From positions 135,406 to 199,405 of the forward strand of contig NSJX01000048.1 in NCBI GenBank assembly GCA_002286715.1: a stretch of DNA of 64,000 nt, given 5' to 3'. The notes under the pieces are model-generated. The model was not told the DNA's origin. It worked only from the letters and a program-made list of their open reading frames with translations, and made no database searches. Made by a program: the position numbers and the translations under genes. Numbering within the stretch: the first letter of the stretch is position 1; each line of letters opens with the position of its first letter. This document shows positions 24,177 to 36,156 of this stretch, piece after piece. Origin of the DNA: Dentipellis sp. KUC8613. Taxonomy: Eukaryota > Basidiomycota > Agaricomycetes > Russulales > Hericiaceae.

Positions 24177-25932
24177 TCACTCCGTCCTAGTCCGTTTCGC
24201 CTTCCCCGACCCGCGCGGCCGCCCCCGCCCGCGTCCCTTCGCACTCGCACTCGCACTCGCACTCCCCTCGTCCACATCCATCTCATCCTCGTCGTCCTTC
24301 GCGCCCTTCTTCCGCTTGCCCTTCTGCGCGGCCACGCGCACCATGAGCGCGTCGAGCGGCTCGCCGTCCTCGACGCGCGTGATGAGCTCCCAGCACGAGC
24401 GCCCGACGCGCGTGTTCAGCCGGATGTCCTTGTACTCGTCGCGCAGGGACTTGCGCAGCGCGTGGATGGCGCCCGCGCGCTCCTCGTCGGTGTAGTCCGT
24501 CCCGCGCATCACGTACAGCATCAGCCCTGCCAACGCAGGCAGCGTTCAGCATTCAGCACACGTATACTTACACAACACTCGACTGCTCAGGGGAACGCAC
24601 GCCACACTCACCGATGAACACGAACTCGACAGGCGCGACCTTCGCCTTGACGTCCTTGAACGCCGCATTCAGCCTGCGCTCGGACGCGATATGCCACATC
24701 GTCTGCAGCACGCCCTCGACGTCGACGACGAACGCCTCGGGCGGCACGGCGTCGCTCATGAGCCAGCGCTCGAGCTTCTGCGCGGTCGGCAGCGTCTGCT
24801 CCGGCAGGCTGTCGCAGCAGTACGCGATGAACGCCAGGTTCTGGAAGTTGCGCCCGCGCTTCGTGTCGAACTCGAACTTCTCCGGCAGCCCGTCGTCTGC
24901 GGCGATGAATTTGGTCTCGAGCTGGCAGATCCAGTGCGCGCGCGGGGAGGCGATGGCCTGGAGTTTTTCTGGGCGGCGTGTTAGTGCAAGTGGGGTGGAC
25001 ATGAGGGGCGCTGCGCACCGGCGGACGTGAGACTCATGCCGAGCTGCACGCGCTGGAAGACGTCGCGCTCGGCCGCTGGCGTGAGTCCTCGGTACTCAAC
25101 TGTATCATGTCAGAATACAGACACTTGGAGAGGTAGACTGCTCGCGACGCACTGCATGTGATCTGCTTGTCGAAGAAGAGCTTCTTCCCCGCGGGCGGGA
25201 TCTCCATCTTCGCGCCCCGCGCGGCGGCCGACACTGTGAAGTACCAGAGCTTCTTCGTGTCCGGGTCCTTGTCTGTACATACTCACTTCAGTTCCAGCGA
25301 CACGAGGCGGGGACCGAGCAGCGCGCGATGACGTACATGGGATCTGGGCAGCAGCAGCAGCAGGCAGCGGAGTCGAGTCAGCAATGCTGCGGAGATGAAG
25401 AGACAGATACAGAGAGGCGGAGAGACGCACCTGGCCGTCGATGAACTTCTGTATGCTCGTCAGCCGCTGCTTGCCGTCGACGCAGATGCGCACCTCCTCG
25501 CCGTCGTCCCCGGTCACGACGGCGAAGATGACGGGCGGCACGTAGAAATTGTGGTATATCGAGTCGATGATCTCGACCTGTTTGTTCACGGGCCATACGA
25601 CGTCTGGACGCGTCGCGGGTGAGTATGGCGCGTCGGCGGTGCGGGGAAGGGGACGTGCCTCGCTGGTATGGGGGACAGAGGTCGATGACGCTCTCGTGTA
25701 TCTGGCCTATAAGCGTCGAGAGAGCAGAAAGACGCGTGATTGTCGATGATTAGCAGGGGTGGGGACGAAGAAAGAGGTGAAACGCACTGTGCAGCTCCTC
25801 CGTGGTAAATGAACGCGCCTGCGGCTGCCCGAGCGAGCGCCGTATTTTGAACACCGTCGCGTCTAGCATGTCCTCCTCCTCGTCCAAGAGATCATCATCA
25901 AGCTCGTCGCGGTCGTCTTCCTTGTCGGACAT
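24177..25932 (-). CDS. DUF262 (GmrSD/ParB-like) domain protein
   Basis: Eight exons on the minus strand: 25788-25932, 25659-25706, 25431-25603, 25337-25343 (7 nt), 25153-25272, 25019-25099, 24612-24968 and 24177-24526, giving 426 aa. Conserved joins are IDLCPPYQRDVVWP, VDGKQRLTSIQKF (DGKQR at 107-111), DGQIPYKDPDTKKLW and RVQLGMSLTSAEKLQA. The DGxQR motif is the nucleotide-binding signature of DUF262, best known from GmrSD-type anti-phage restriction enzymes, but common as single-copy genes in fungi. No DUF1524 HNH nuclease domain is present. The C terminus is instead Lys/Arg/Gly-rich (about 380-426), perhaps DNA-binding. Intron 2 needs a GC donor, and exon 4 is a 7-nt microexon. Function unknown. 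Confidence 0.85.
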
Positions 25933-26513
25933 GGTGTGTTGGGTGCTGCGGGCGCGGCGAAGTGGTGCTCGGTACGCGGTGTCTTCGAGTCAGTGGTGAG
26001 TCGTCTGCACCTGTTTTGTCGGGAAACTTGTGGGCTACCACGAGGGCCTCAGGAGGGCTTTTGAGTGCTCGATGAGCTGGAGAGGGTGGTGGTACAACTG
26101 CAGGAGACCTGTGGCACAGATGGAGCAGTGAGACTACAATAGACAGGCATCAGTTGAGTGAAGTGCTGTAGACCTGAGCCAAACAAGTGCAAACTTTAGT
26201 TTCTTGAAGTGAAAGTAACAAAGTCCTGCCCAAAAATTGCCTGTAGCAGTAGACCGCTTCTTTTGATAAGAGAGGAACAGGGTTGCAGGGAGGTGATGAG
26301 TATCAGTCCGAAGTTTGAGAAAATTAGATCCATATCTGTGAAGTCACCGTTGTGTGCCTCGTGCAGACCTCATGGTATAGACACATTCATTTGAATAAAT
26401 CAACTAGGACCTTTGCCATATGCAGGAAATGAAAGAGAATCCCGACCACGTCTATGTGCACCACCAATACCACTACAGTGAGAGCTACAATACAGCAAAT
26501 TTGACGTCCCATT
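25933..26513. other. intergenic
   Basis: Promoter of the DUF262 gene and 3' flank of the TCP11 gene, both on the minus strand. AT-richer at 26150-26480. No gene seen. Confidence 0.45.
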
Positions 26514-28410
26514 TCATTCCTTACTCTTCTCCGCACTACCCACAACATCGCTCCACCCCTCCTCGACCCACCTAACGACCCTCTTCAGCCTCCCCAGCAC
26601 CTCACCCGCGCCCTCCACCAACACCCCCTCCTCGAACCCCTTCACAACCACCGCCTCCCTCTCCTCCGCCACCTCCGCGTCCGCCCTCCCATCCAGCTCC
26701 AACTTCGGCCTCTTCCCCGGCCGCCCGAGCCCCGCCTGCATCACCTCCGGCACCCCGCGCCGCACCTCCCCGCGCGGCATGCGCACGAGGCGCCCCGCGA
26801 GCGCGACCAGCAGCCGGCGCTGCAGCAGCGCAAACGCGGGGTCCGACAGGCGCAGCGTGCGCTCGACCGCCGCGCGCAGGCGCGCCTCGTCCTCCGCGGG
26901 CGCGAGGCGCGCGAGCTCGTCTGCCAGGTTCGCGAGCTTCGTGCCGTCGTCCGCGCCTCCCTCCGAACTCGCCTCCGAACCCGCCGCTGACCCGGAGTCG
27001 TCGTCGTCGTCGATGGACGACAGCAGCAGCGCCCAGATGCGCGCCATGAACGTGCGGCGCGCGGTCGACGCGGGCGACGCGGGGATGAGCGCGCGCAGCG
27101 CGGCACCGATGACGAGCGCCTGGAGGAGGTTCTGTATGTAGAGCAGCGCGGGCGCGCAGAAGAAGAGCGGGGGCGGGAGCGCGTTCGGCTCGACGGGCGC
27201 AGGCGTGCCGTCTGCGCCGGGCACGGGCACGGGCTTCGTCGGGAGCGGGCAGTGCACGGGCGTGGGCGCGCCGAGGGCCTGCATGAGGCGCGCGGGCCAG
27301 CGGTGCGCGGGTGGGTCGGACGCGGACACCGAGGCGGAGAAGGGGGGCGCGAGCTCGGTCAGCCAGTGGGCCCATTCGGCGGCGTGCTGTCCGTCTTTCC
27401 AGAGATCGAGGACGATGCTGCGTTCGCGCGCGAGGGCCTGTGCGCGGATGGACGTGCGGAGCTGCTCCTCGCCCATGCTGCCGAGGACGAAGTGCGAGAG
27501 GTCGTCCTTCATGGTCTCCGCGAGCGCGAGGACGCCGCGGATGGTGTCGAGCACGGCCTGTGCGAGGCGGGAGGGCGGCGCCTCGTCGAGTTCGCGCGCG
27601 AGCGCGGTGATGTACGGGTCGCGGGCGGGCGCGCAGCGCTCTTTGAGCGCCTGCAGGAGCTCTTGGAGGTGGAGGGTTGCGGAGCGGAGAGGCGCTGAGG
27701 TCGGGGAGAGGGGGTCGGTGAGGGTTTCGAGGAGGACATGCTGGGGTGGGAGGAGAGGCTTGAGGGCGACGTGGAGGTCGCTGTAGAGGAGCTTCAGCCG
27801 ACGCAATTGGACGGAGGGTTCGTTAGAAGAGAGCGCTTCCAACGCCTGAGGGTGGCGATTAGCTTCCAGGTGCACAATGTGCGTAATAAATTACCTCATC
27901 CCAGAAAGCTCTGTGCAGGACCTCCTCGACCTTCTCCTGCAGCCCGGGAATGGCACCTTCCTTATGTTCACGCACATGGGGCTGAGTCATCATTGAGAGC
28001 AGGGACTTCCCGGGAGGCAGGACCTTCGACGGATCCGTCGCGAGGAGATGGAGGAAATAGGTCTCATTGAGGAGATCCACGAGCTCTATAGGGAGAAGGG
28101 TCGCTGGAGGCAGTGAGCGTAACAAGGGGTTCGGTGGTGTCGCACGGGGCAGCCGGACGACTGACATATCTCGCGATGTCCGGCGAGACGATAGTGATTG
28201 GCGCAGGCCCTCGAGGAGCTTAGTGTTCTCCTCGGAAATCTCCCACAAGCCTGCGTTCTCAAGTGATAGGAAATCTTTGTGAAGGGTATCCCATGATGCC
28301 TTGTTCTCGCTGGAGAGGTGCGAGAGGGTATCCTTAAGGAGCTCGTTTGCAGGGTTATCGGCCTGCAATCTCGTCAGTCTCGCAATGATTGTGCCCTTGA
28401 CATCTTCCAT
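26514..28410 (-). CDS. TCP11/Sok1 family protein
   Basis: Exons 27895-28410 and 26514-27845 join in phase 0 to 615 aa. The order of motifs fits the T-complex 11 family: YSDLHVALKPLLPP, then LQELLQALKERCAPARD and AVLDTIRGVLALAETMKDDL. Yeast Sok1, of this family, suppresses loss of protein kinase A; mammalian TCP11 acts in sperm cAMP signalling. The C-terminal half is Ala/Arg-rich with an acidic patch (SSIDDDDDSGS). It is divergent from the NIPA transporter gene, with 476 bp between the ATGs. Confidence 0.82.
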
Positions 28411-28587
28411 TCTACAGTCACCACAAGTAATTAGAGGTCACGGAGAGAAATAACGAGAAATCGACTTACCTTCGGACCTGCACGAGGGCAGGATGGAAGA
28501 AAGGACACAGAACGAGTACACAAGGGCAGCGTGATCTTAGATTCGTGGTACACGGCTGACTCAGCGACAATGACTGTCCGCCGGTCC

Positions 28588-28632
28588 TTCGGCAGCGGCT
28601 GATTACCGCATACGGTAATCTGCCGACGAAGC
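28588..28632. repeat. extended dyad symmetry in the TCP11/NIPA shared promoter
   Basis: A perfect inverted repeat GATTACCG-CAT(A)-CGGTAATC at 28601-28620 is flanked by a second, imperfect pair (CTTCGGCAG on the left, CTGCCGACGAAG on the right). Possibly a binding site for a dimeric regulator; no factor is proposed. Confidence 0.5.
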
Positions 28633-28763
28633 CGACGTGACCCGCGTCGAGTAACCGCAGTCAATACTTGGCCCCAGCCTCATCAGCGACCGTCCCACCT
28701 TCTCTCCTCCGAGACAACCACGACCCACTCGCCCTCATGAGCCTCTAGCACACCGCAAATTCA

Positions 28764-28769
28764 TATATA
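28764..28769 (+). promoter_or_regulatory. TATA box of the NIPA gene
   Basis: TATATA about 118 bp upstream of the ATG at 28887, on the NIPA side of the shared promoter. Confidence 0.4.
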
Positions 28770-28886
28770 GAGCATTCTCTCGTTATTTTTCGCAACATCT
28801 ACACACACTATAGAATACGCAGCAAGGTCACGCACGCACGCACGCGGGTCTCATCGTACTGAGGTCATCGCACCCTCTTAATTTCC

Positions 28887-30893
28887 ATGGACACGTTGTT
28901 TGCTCGCCAGGTTTCGAACGAGACGCTGCCCGAGATGCTCCCCGACCCAATCCCGGACCAGGTCCCAGCGCACCATGCCAATGCGGTCGTCGCGTTCATC
29001 ATTGGTCTCGCGATAGTTCTGCTTGCTTCCGTGTTGAACGCAGCTGGACTGAACCTCACGAAGCTTGATCACGTATGTTGCGCTTATGTCTCTCAATGTA
29101 TAGATATCTCACCTGGAGGCGATGTGTAGGTCCGAACGAGCGCAATTCCGAAAAATCTACGACGAAAGGATTGGTTACGCCCGCTATGGCTCCTCGGTAT
29201 GCTGCTATACATGTACATTTTGACCCGTGCATGCGTACCGTTCATAGCGTCTAATCATGCGTTCGCAGTCTTTCACAACTTATTGGGTCTACACTTGCTC
29301 TAGAGTACATGCGAGCCGGTATGCGATCGCGTGACAGTCCCATCACAACCACTGCTGACTTGCCACAGAATACGTCGCGCCCCTCGGCTCAACGTCCCTC
29401 ATATTTAACTTCCTCTTCGCCCGGTTCCTCGTCGGCACCCCGGTGACAAGCACAGACATCTACGTGCGTCCCCGCCCATTCTCCCACCCAGGTCTCAGCC
29501 CGCCGCCTCGCACTAACGCCCACACTCTACCCTCCCCCCACAGGGCACAATCATCGTCATCTCAGGCGTCATCGGCATCGTCGCCTTCGGCTCCATCAAC
29601 ACGGGGCTCTCCTCCGAGACGGACGCCGCGCACCTCGCGTACCTCTGGGGCCGCGGCGGCTGGCTCGGCTTCTTCATCGTGATGTCGCTCGCGCTCGTCC
29701 TGCTCTACATCTTCACGTCGCAGCTCGAGCTCGTGCTCAACGCGCGCGCGGACCTCTCTGCGGAGCCGTTTGCAGGTATGACCGCGCGCCTGCCGCGCGC
29801 GCCCAAGGGCGGCCTGCTTGTGCGCGCGAAGGAAAGGTGGGAGTGGGTCATGGTGTGGATTGCGGAGAAGCTCGAGGCGTGGACGGCGGGGAAGGACGAT
29901 AAGGTCGTTGCGTGGACGCTCGGCATCGGGTGGGCGTGCTGTGGCGGGGGCATGGCGGGCGAGTGTCTCGTCTTTGCGAAGGCGGGGTAAGTCCGCGCCT
30001 CGCGAGATCGTGCGGCGGGCCGTGGTGCTGACTGAGAATCGAATAGCGTCCAGCTCATCTCCGGATCGCTGTCGCACGAGAACCCCGGAAACCAGCTCGG
30101 CCATCCTGCGCCGATCGTGACGTTCATCTTCTTGGCCGTCCTGGCGGTCATGCAGATCGTGTGCTTGAACCGCGGGCTCAAAGTGTACGATTCGACGCTT
30201 GTCGTACCAGTCTTTTACGGCGTGTACACCGCTACTGGGTAAGCTTTTGGTTCCATTCGCCTGTGGGGGTTTACTGATCGCTTTGTTTGCCGACAGATGG
30301 TTGAACTCTCTCGTAAGTCGCAATCACGCTGACACCCCCACCTTCTGGACTCACGCTGAATTTCCGTGCAGATTTTCAACGACTCGGTCGACGCCTTCGC
30401 CTCCTGGACGCTCTTCCTCATCTTCTGCTCCATCATGATCCTCATCTCCGGCGTCGTCCTCCTCACACACAAAAAGCCCGAAAGCACCAAGCCGAGCGAG
30501 CGCGGCATCCAGCTGGCCGCCGTGCCCGCGCACCCCGCGCACAAGCACGACGACAAGAGCACGAGCGCCGACGCTGCCGAGGCCGGGCGCGCGAGTGCAG
30601 ACGGGGACAGGGAGGTGGTGTGGGACGTGGGCGACGCGAGCGACGACGACGACGAGGGCGCGGAGGGCGCGCATACGCCCCGCCCGAAGCAGAGCCATGC
30701 GGGCGAGGAGGGCGTGCATCTGATGTCGGACCTCGCGCACGAGGAGGACGGTGCGCACCCCCATTCGCATTCGCATACGGACCCCGAGCGCCCGGGCGTG
30801 CGGAGTCGCAGCCACTCGAAGTCGTCGTATGCGGGCTCGGACGAGGCGGGGGAGGAGTTTGGGCTGTTTAAGTCCGGCGCGGGGGCGAGTTGA
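28887..30893 (+). CDS. NIPA-type magnesium transporter (DUF803)
   Basis: Eight exons (28887-29072, 29130-29212, 29269-29318, 29369-29463, 29544-29986, 30047-30238, 30297-30312, 30372-30893) give 528 aa. Conserved joins include WLLGMLLYILSQLIGSTLALEY, EYVAPLGSTSLIFNF and LISGSLSHENPGNQ, with YTATGWLNSLIFND built across the 16-nt exon 30297-30312. About nine hydrophobic helices fill residues 30-370, as in NIPA/DUF803 proteins, which belong to the drug/metabolite transporter fold. The cytosolic tail is acidic and His-rich (HEEDGAHPHSHSHTD). Animal NIPA1/2 mediate Mg2+ uptake; transport by this protein is inferred. Confidence 0.9.
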
Positions 30894-31798
30894 GGTGAGG
30901 GTGATGTAGAGGTAGAGGTGGCCGTGGAGGAGGTCCGATGATACCCGGGGGCGTAATGCAGACGCGCGAAGTCCAAGTATTTTGTTTTGCTTATATTTAG
31001 TATAATTCAGCTGTTTATTATAGGTCCCTTGCTGTGGGTTGGGTTGGGCTCTGGCTGGTACGTTCATTTGATTTTGGCCTTCCCTCGCCATGGACGAACT
31101 ACGACGGTTGCCAATTCTGGTGCTGAGTCAGCACATGCCCATAGTACTGGCAAATGTTGCCATGGTATGGCGGCGGTGCTGACAGGCATTGAATGGGGTA
31201 TTCGTATGCATGCCATGGTGGTAGCAGTGCGGGGCATGTGACGAAGAATGAATAGCCCCGCTTGCCCGCAGCTGTCTGACACGTAGCACGGACAGAATCA
31301 ATGGTCCGAGGCTAGGACGACCGGGCGTACATGAAACGACGGCGCGGATCGATTGCAGAGGGGCCTGCTGACCGTGACCGTGCTCCGAGCAGAGAGTCTG
31401 AGAGCAGAGCCGGATCAAGGGGGCTGAGCTGCGTGGATCATTGTCGCAGGTATACAATTGCAATACACCGGTCGGAGGTGCAGCTTTGATTGATTCTGAA
31501 TTCGAATCGGCACACGTGCGCAGGGGTGGGACGCGGGGAGCAGCTCGAGCCTGACTGGACGGGTCGTGGGTCGTGGGCTGGGAACAGGTTCGGATGTGGT
31601 ATGTAATTTTGCACGAGTCGGGAGGAGGAGTGCGTTCTAGCTTGGGCGTACGGCCGTCTGAGGCCTAAGGACGCGTGGGAAAGGCGGTCTGGACTAGCGC
31701 TGGACGGAAAAAGAAACAGCGACACACAGACGCCCGGCTCGTTATATCCGCGCTCTCCCTCCTCCATCGACGTGTCCCATCCATTCTATTCCCCCGAC
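30894..31798. other. intergenic
   Basis: 0.9 kb between two same-strand genes. AT-rich just after the NIPA stop, then unremarkable. No conserved frame. Confidence 0.45.
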
Positions 31799-33776
31799 AT
31801 GTCCTCGTCCTCTCCAGCGCACATCTCCCGCAAGCCTGCTGGCCAGGCCCCCGAGCCCGCAGACCTCCCCGCCGCGCTCGGCGTCGAGGTCATGTTTAAG
31901 CAGATCATGGAGGCCGTCCAGAAGTCGGTGAGTGTGCCTCCCGCTGCCTCTGCGCTGCGCCGCTCCGAGCTCATAGTCTTCGCGGTGCAGCATTCCGAGA
32001 TTGCAGAGCTGCGCATGGAGTGCACTGAGCTCAGGCAGGCGAACGCAAACCTCGAGCGCCAGGTCAGGGATGGCTTCCAGGTATGTTTCCGTTCGGACCG
32101 TCCGCTGTCATTCCTTTGTGGCACTTTCTCCCTCGGACCAGTCCTTGAAGGCTGGAAGGCAGCTTGGATGCTCATACGGCGGCGCCGTGGGCCGCCGGAC
32201 GCGCCACGTACAAGCGTGTCGGGTGTGTAGACTATTCCGGCCTTGGCGAGCCGCTAACGTCTAGAGCTCTAACCGCCGCACTGCGCGCGCTGTCCAGTAT
32301 ACTTGGAGCTGGTGCGCTCTCTCCACATGCCGGCACGCGTCGCCACGAGGTCCGAGGAGATGCCCTCCGCGACATGCAATTATACCTACCCCGGACGTCC
32401 GCTAACCACTTCCGTGCCTCCCTCCTAGAACCACAATCGCGGCACGCCCGGGTTCATGACCCCCGCCGCGCCGAGCTCGCCGCAGCTGCGCGCGAACAAG
32501 TCGCCCTTCCTCTCGCCAAGCTCCATCCCCGCGCTCGCGGTGCCCGCCGCGGCGTACGCGCCGTCCCCGCTTGGCGACAACGGGCAGACGTCGTACTTCG
32601 GCCCCATCCGCGAGATCCCCGGGTTCTACGTCGTGATCCCCGCCGGTGGCGCGGGCACGCGCCTGTGGCCGCTCTCGCGCGAGAACCACCCCAAGTTCCT
32701 GCTCGACGTGACGCTGCAGGGGCGCTCGCTCATCCAGGCGACGTGGGACCGCCTGCTGCCGCTCACAGGCCCGAGCCGCACGACGGTCGTCGCGGGCCCC
32801 GCGCACGTGAAGAGCATCACCGAGCAGCTGCCAGACCTGCTCCTGCACAACATCTTCACGGAGCCGGGGCCGAAGGACTCGATGGCGGCGATCGGGCTCG
32901 CGGCGGCGGTGCTCGCGCGGCGCGACGCGGGCGCGATCATCGGCTCGTTCGCGGCGGACCACATGATCTCGGGCGACGACGCGTTCCTCAGCGCGGTGTC
33001 CGAGGCCGTGCAGGTCGCGCAGAAGGACTACCTCGTCACGATCGGCATCGCGCCGTCGCACCCGTCGACGGGCTTCGGGTACGTGCGCCTCGGCGAGCGC
33101 CTCGACATCGCGGAGGCGCCGAACGCGCGCCTCGTGTCGAGCTTCAAGGAGAAGCCCGACGCGCGCACCGCCGCGGCGTACATCGCGACGGGCTCGTACC
33201 GCTGGAACGCGGGCATGTTCGTCACCAAGGCGACGTTCCTCATGCGCCTCCTGCGCGAGTACAAGCCCGCGCTGGCGGAGGGCCTCGACAAGATCGCCGC
33301 CGTGTGGGACGACGAGGCGCTGCGCGGCCGCGCGCTCGCGGAGGTGTGGCCCGGGCTCGAGAAGATCGCGATCGACAATGCGGTCGCGGAGCCCGCCGCG
33401 ATGGAGGGCAAGGTCGCGGTCGTGCCTGCGACGTTTGGCTGGGACGACGTCGGCGACTTCTCGTCGCTCGCGGACTTGCTCCCGGCGGAGGCGAACCAGC
33501 CGCGCGTGCTGGGCGACTCGGGACTCGGTGCGTGGTGTGTTTTGCGTGTGGCGAGTGTTATGCTAACATGTGTGGTGGGGTGCAGTGCTGACGGAGCAGG
33601 TCGCGGGCGGCATCGTCGTGCCAGGCTCGGGCCGCCTCGTGGCGTGCTTGGGCGTCGACGACCTGGTGATTGTGGACATGCCCGACACGCTGCTCGTCAC
33701 GACGCGCGCGCGCTCGCAGGAGGTCAAGCGGCTCGTGAAGAAGGCGAAGGACCAGGGCTGGAAGACGCTGCTCTGA
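31799..33776 (+). CDS. ManC-like mannose-1-phosphate guanylyltransferase with N-terminal coiled coil
   Basis: Exons 31799-31927, 31991-32080, 32429-33527 and 33586-33776 join to 502 aa. Residues 44-73 are a short coiled coil (EIAELRMECTELRQAN). The catalytic domain starts near residue 140: FYVVIPAGGAGTRLWPLS is the nucleotidyltransferase glycine loop. FTEPGPKDSMAAIGLAA, FAADHMI, STGFGYVRLG, EKPD and FGWDDVGDF follow. This resembles bacterial ManC-type enzymes more than the usual fungal Psa1. The product would be GDP-mannose from GTP and mannose-1-phosphate. The 348-nt intron 32081-32428 is long and may hide a small exon; if the first two exons are a separate transcript, the enzyme could start at Met 32456. 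Confidence 0.78.
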
Positions 33777-34529
33777 AGGACGAAAATCTGATTCTGAATC
33801 TGATCTGGAACGCAACGGACAGAAGATGGTGCGGGTGGTGGGCCGGGCTGTGGAACGTGGAACGTGGAACGGATTATTTATTTATTGGCGCGACGCCTGA
33901 TTGTGATCCGTACGTATGTACCGCGTGTGGTCGTTCGTCTCTCCTCTCCTCTCTCCTCTTTCCTCTCTCGCCTCGTCTCGTCTCTCTCGACTCTACCTAC
34001 AGCTAAGCTACATACATACAACGCATTCTAATGGACACGTACTGCTCCGCGTATACGTATACGATATACGGTATATATATGTACAGACCTCGATATCGGT
34101 ACCGGTGCCGTGCCGCGTCGATGTTGACAGTGACAATTATTCCTCTGGGCTCTTGGATATCGCACTCGTAGTATACGTAGGTACCGCGCCGCTCCTGGGA
34201 TTTATTGGACCATTTTATTTTCTGTTGCCTTGAGCTTCCGCGAAGAAATGCCGGTCGGCATGAGCAGTACCTATCAGACCACCATGGAACGCCCAGCGCG
34301 CATGTCGCGCGCTGTCTCCTCATGCCACAGCACGCGCACCCACATGATATAGCAGCCCTCCGCGCGCACGCCCGTCGCAACTGCAAGACGCGGCGCACAC
34401 GGCGGATTGCGCGAGCACCATGGCCACTCAGCTGCATATGGACGCGCGGGAACACGGCGCGCACCACGTGATGCCTGGGGTACCCCACACGGAAACCGGC
34501 TTTCCCTCGAGCTTAAGACTGCGCCCACC
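33777..34529. other. intergenic
   Basis: 0.75 kb. CT-rich tract at about 33930-33990 and TATA/GTATAC-rich sequence at 34045-34180. No gene seen. Confidence 0.45.
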
Positions 34530-35767
34530 ATGACTGCCCTCGCCCTCCTCCGCACGCGCTTGCCCACCCTCTCACCCATCTACACCCACACTCTACGCCT
34601 GCGCGCCATGTCGACCGCGCCGAGCACGACCGCGAAGCAGTACGAGTACATCCTCACGTCGCGCCCGGACACGGGCGTCGGCCTGATCACGCTCAACCGG
34701 CCCAACGCGCTCAACGCGCTCTCGTCGCCGCTGTTCCTCGAGCTGAACGCGGCGCTCGCCGAGTTCGATGCGGACGACGAGGTCGGCGCGATCGTGCTCA
34801 CCGGGTCTGAGAGGGCGTTTGCGGGTGCGTGCTTGGTTTCTTGGTTTCTGGCGGGGCAGTGGTGCGGATTGGGGTGGTCGCTGACGGTGTGTAATCTTGA
34901 ATAGCCGGTGCGGATATTAAGGAGATGAAAGACAAGAAATGTAAGTCCCATCCTCTTTCATTCTCTCTCGTTTCGTCTCGTCTGGCATGGAGGGCGGGGG
35001 CGGGGGAACGCGTAGCACCCGGCTCATCCTGGTGCCGGACTCAGACGCGGACATGCACATGAGAAGCACCACTGACGCGACCTCCCTCCCTCAGACCCCG
35101 AAGTCTTCCAGAACCGGTTCCTCGAGAACTGGACGGCAGTCACCAACCTGCGCAAGCCCGTCATCTCCGCCGTCAGCGGCTACGCCGTACGTCCTTCCCC
35201 CTCCCCCTCTCCCCCTGTCATAATCACGTGACACCCCCTCATAGCTCGGCGGCGGGTGCGAGCTCGCGCTGTCGACGGACATCATCCTCGCGTCGCCCAC
35301 GGCGGTCTTCGGGCAGCCCGAGATCACGATCGGGACGATCCCGGGCGGGGGCGGCTCGCAGCGGCTCGCGCGGGCGATCGGCAAGTCGCGCACGATGGAG
35401 CTCGTGCTGACCGGGCGCACGTTCAGCGCGGCCGAGGCGGAGCGCTGGGGCGTCGTGTCGCGCGTCGTGGGCGAGGGCGAGGGCGTCGTGCTGCGCGAGG
35501 CGGTCGAGCTCGCGAAGAACATCGCGAGCAAGAGCCGCGTTGCGGTGCAGCTTGCCAAGGAGGCGGTGAATGCGGCGTTTGAGCAGAATTTGAATGAGGG
35601 GCTGAGGACGGAGAGGAGGCTGTTCCATGCGACGTTTGCGACGAATGATCAGAAGGAGGGTGAGTGTTTTTTTGGTTTGTCGTGAGGTGGAGGACAGGAT
35701 GCTAACAGGGCGAACAGGTATGAGCGCGTTTGCGGAGAAGAGGAAGCCTACGTGGTCGCACTCGTAA
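34530..35767 (+). CDS. mitochondrial enoyl-CoA hydratase (crotonase family)
   Basis: Exons 34530-34824, 34905-34940, 35095-35186, 35245-35659 and 35718-35767 give 295 aa. The N terminus ([23 protein letters not shown]) is a mitochondrial presequence. Crotonase motifs follow: [22 protein letters not shown] (CoA/oxyanion region), [13 protein letters not shown] and [16 protein letters not shown], which carry the two catalytic glutamates. The enzyme hydrates 2-enoyl-CoA in beta-oxidation and branched-chain amino-acid breakdown. Length and motif spacing are those of ECHS1-type enzymes. Confidence 0.93.
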
Positions 35768-36156
35768 AGTTTGGGCGGGGAACGTTGAGAAACGGTACTG
35801 ACCGTAAACCCAAGCACCTTTGTACAAGTAACACAAGTACTAACCATGAAATTTGGTGAGATCGTGGAATTTAGGATTTTTGCTGAGTTCGGAGGTGTGA
35901 ACGAACGAGTGAATCGCGCCACGGCCACGGTCAAGCACCGAGAGCACGGGACTGCATGCATTCCTGCAGGTCGCGGAGGGCTTCTTGCTGCCCGCCCGCT
36001 GGGTCCGCCCAAAAGTAGTAACCAAACTCCCTTCTCGGTACACACCTTGCCTGCTGCTGAATTCCAGCAGGGATCCATGATACACTATATGAATAACAAA
36101 ACATCCGTGACCCAAATCTAGCCTTGCCCTTGCTGTCTATGGCTCCTCTACGGGCT
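35768..36156. other. intergenic between convergent genes
   Basis: AT-rich spacer between enoyl-CoA hydratase (+) and nicotinamide riboside kinase (-). No gene seen. Confidence 0.45.

Noticed and set aside
32164..33591. 475-aa open frame on + over the ManC-like gene
   Set aside because: Arg/Ala-biased shadow frame of the real coding exon; no motif, while the real frame has a complete nucleotidyltransferase domain.
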